Assembly (NCBI RefSeq): GCF_934294775.1
Contig: NZ_CAKRAH010000030.1
Location: forward strand, 1-29,898
DNA: 29,898 nucleotides
Source of the DNA: an uncultured Dorea sp.
GTDB taxonomy: Bacteria > Bacillota > Clostridia > Lachnospirales > Lachnospiraceae
Direction of reading: 5' to 3'
Below are positions 29,749 to 29,898 of the stretch, one piece after another. A model generated the notes under the pieces. That model made no database searches. It was not told the DNA's origin and saw nothing but the letters and a program-made list of their open reading frames with translations. Within the stretch, counting starts at the first letter, position 1, and every line of letters begins with the position of its first letter. The position numbers and the translations under genes were made by a program.

Positions 29749-29773
29749 ATTTTTAGTGGATTTAATCAGGACA

Positions 29774-29850
29774 GAAAAGAGTACAATATATTGAAACGGT
29801 GCCGCTCCCTTCGGTCAATGTCACCTTATTCAATATATTGTACTCTTTTC
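29774..29850 (+). repeat. Conserved-loop hairpin element, copy 2
   Basis: Perfect 22-bp arms (29774-29795 and 29829-29850; they begin GAAAAGAGTACAATA) enclose a 33-nt loop, 29796-29828, that matches copy 1 at 31 of 33 bases. In the loop GGTG now pairs with CACC (Watson-Crick, where copy 1 has one G-U), while CCGC has lost one pair. The arms differ from copy 1 at four positions, each compensated. Same orientation and same placement, just after a plus-strand gene. Confidence 0.9.
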
Positions 29851-29898
29851 TTGTGTATTGTTACCGGAAGGTTGAAAAATCTCTGCGGGAGAATCCTC

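Overview
The window looks like a chromosome segment from a low-GC Firmicute of class Clostridia, most likely a gut Lachnospiraceae. The signs are strong AGGAGG-type ribosome binding sites, the gene order ylxM-ffh-rpsP-khpA-rimM-trmD-rplS, a CCA-less tRNA gene, a SipW-cognate secreted protein, and acid-sugar operons carried by GntP permeases. The family-level placement is inference; no rRNA gene is present.

Layout. (1) Positions 1-2900, minus strand: a surface-structure cluster with a prepilin peptidase, a PilZ (cyclic-di-GMP receptor type) protein, a one-pass membrane protein and the start of a SipW-cognate secreted protein, whose leader contains a long hairpin. (2) 3009-6514, minus: a secreted ComEC-like metallo-beta-lactamase-fold protein, tRNA-Thr(CGT), an MscS channel and PgeF. 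(3) 6678-14181, minus: a dense housekeeping block of yraN, rnhB, lepB, rbgA, a second lepB, rplS, trmD, rimM, khpA, rpsP, ffh and ylxM. A sigma-A type promoter lies just in front of ylxM, and rplS has its own promoter, leader and terminator. (4) 14433-16488, plus: a J-domain protein, a Gly/Cys-rich protein with an internal 87-bp tandem repeat, and two unrecognised proteins. (5) 16485-20139: an acyl-CoA thioesterase, a TruA homologue in which the catalytic Asp is Glu, a DeoR regulator and a CDF metal transporter. (6) 20342-29748: two four-carbon acid-sugar operons on the minus strand (dtnK-pdxA2-gntP and garR-DUF1537 kinase-gntP) with a divergent GntR/FCD regulator.

How the acid-sugar region probably works: both operons carry a DUF1537-family kinase and the same GntP permease. 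The permeases are identical in protein and, apart from four silent differences in the last ~55 bases, identical in DNA over about 1.4 kb. DtnK plus PdxA2 fits uptake, 4-phosphorylation and oxidative decarboxylation of D-threonate or D-erythronate to dihydroxyacetone phosphate. The GarR-type dehydrogenase with the second kinase fits a related but unassigned hydroxy acid. The garR promoter has a GGTATACC-centred palindrome in its spacer (likely site for the divergent GntR), while the dtnK promoter is flanked by 30-bp-spaced TTGTTYGTTTATGT direct repeats (DeoR-like).

The most unusual signal is a 77-nt hairpin element present twice (17944-18020 and 29774-29850), each just downstream of a plus-strand gene. 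Its 33-nt loop is nearly invariant. Its two perfect 22-bp arms differ at four pairs, and all four are compensated on the opposite arm. That is a covariation signature of an undescribed structured RNA or DNA-hairpin repeat.
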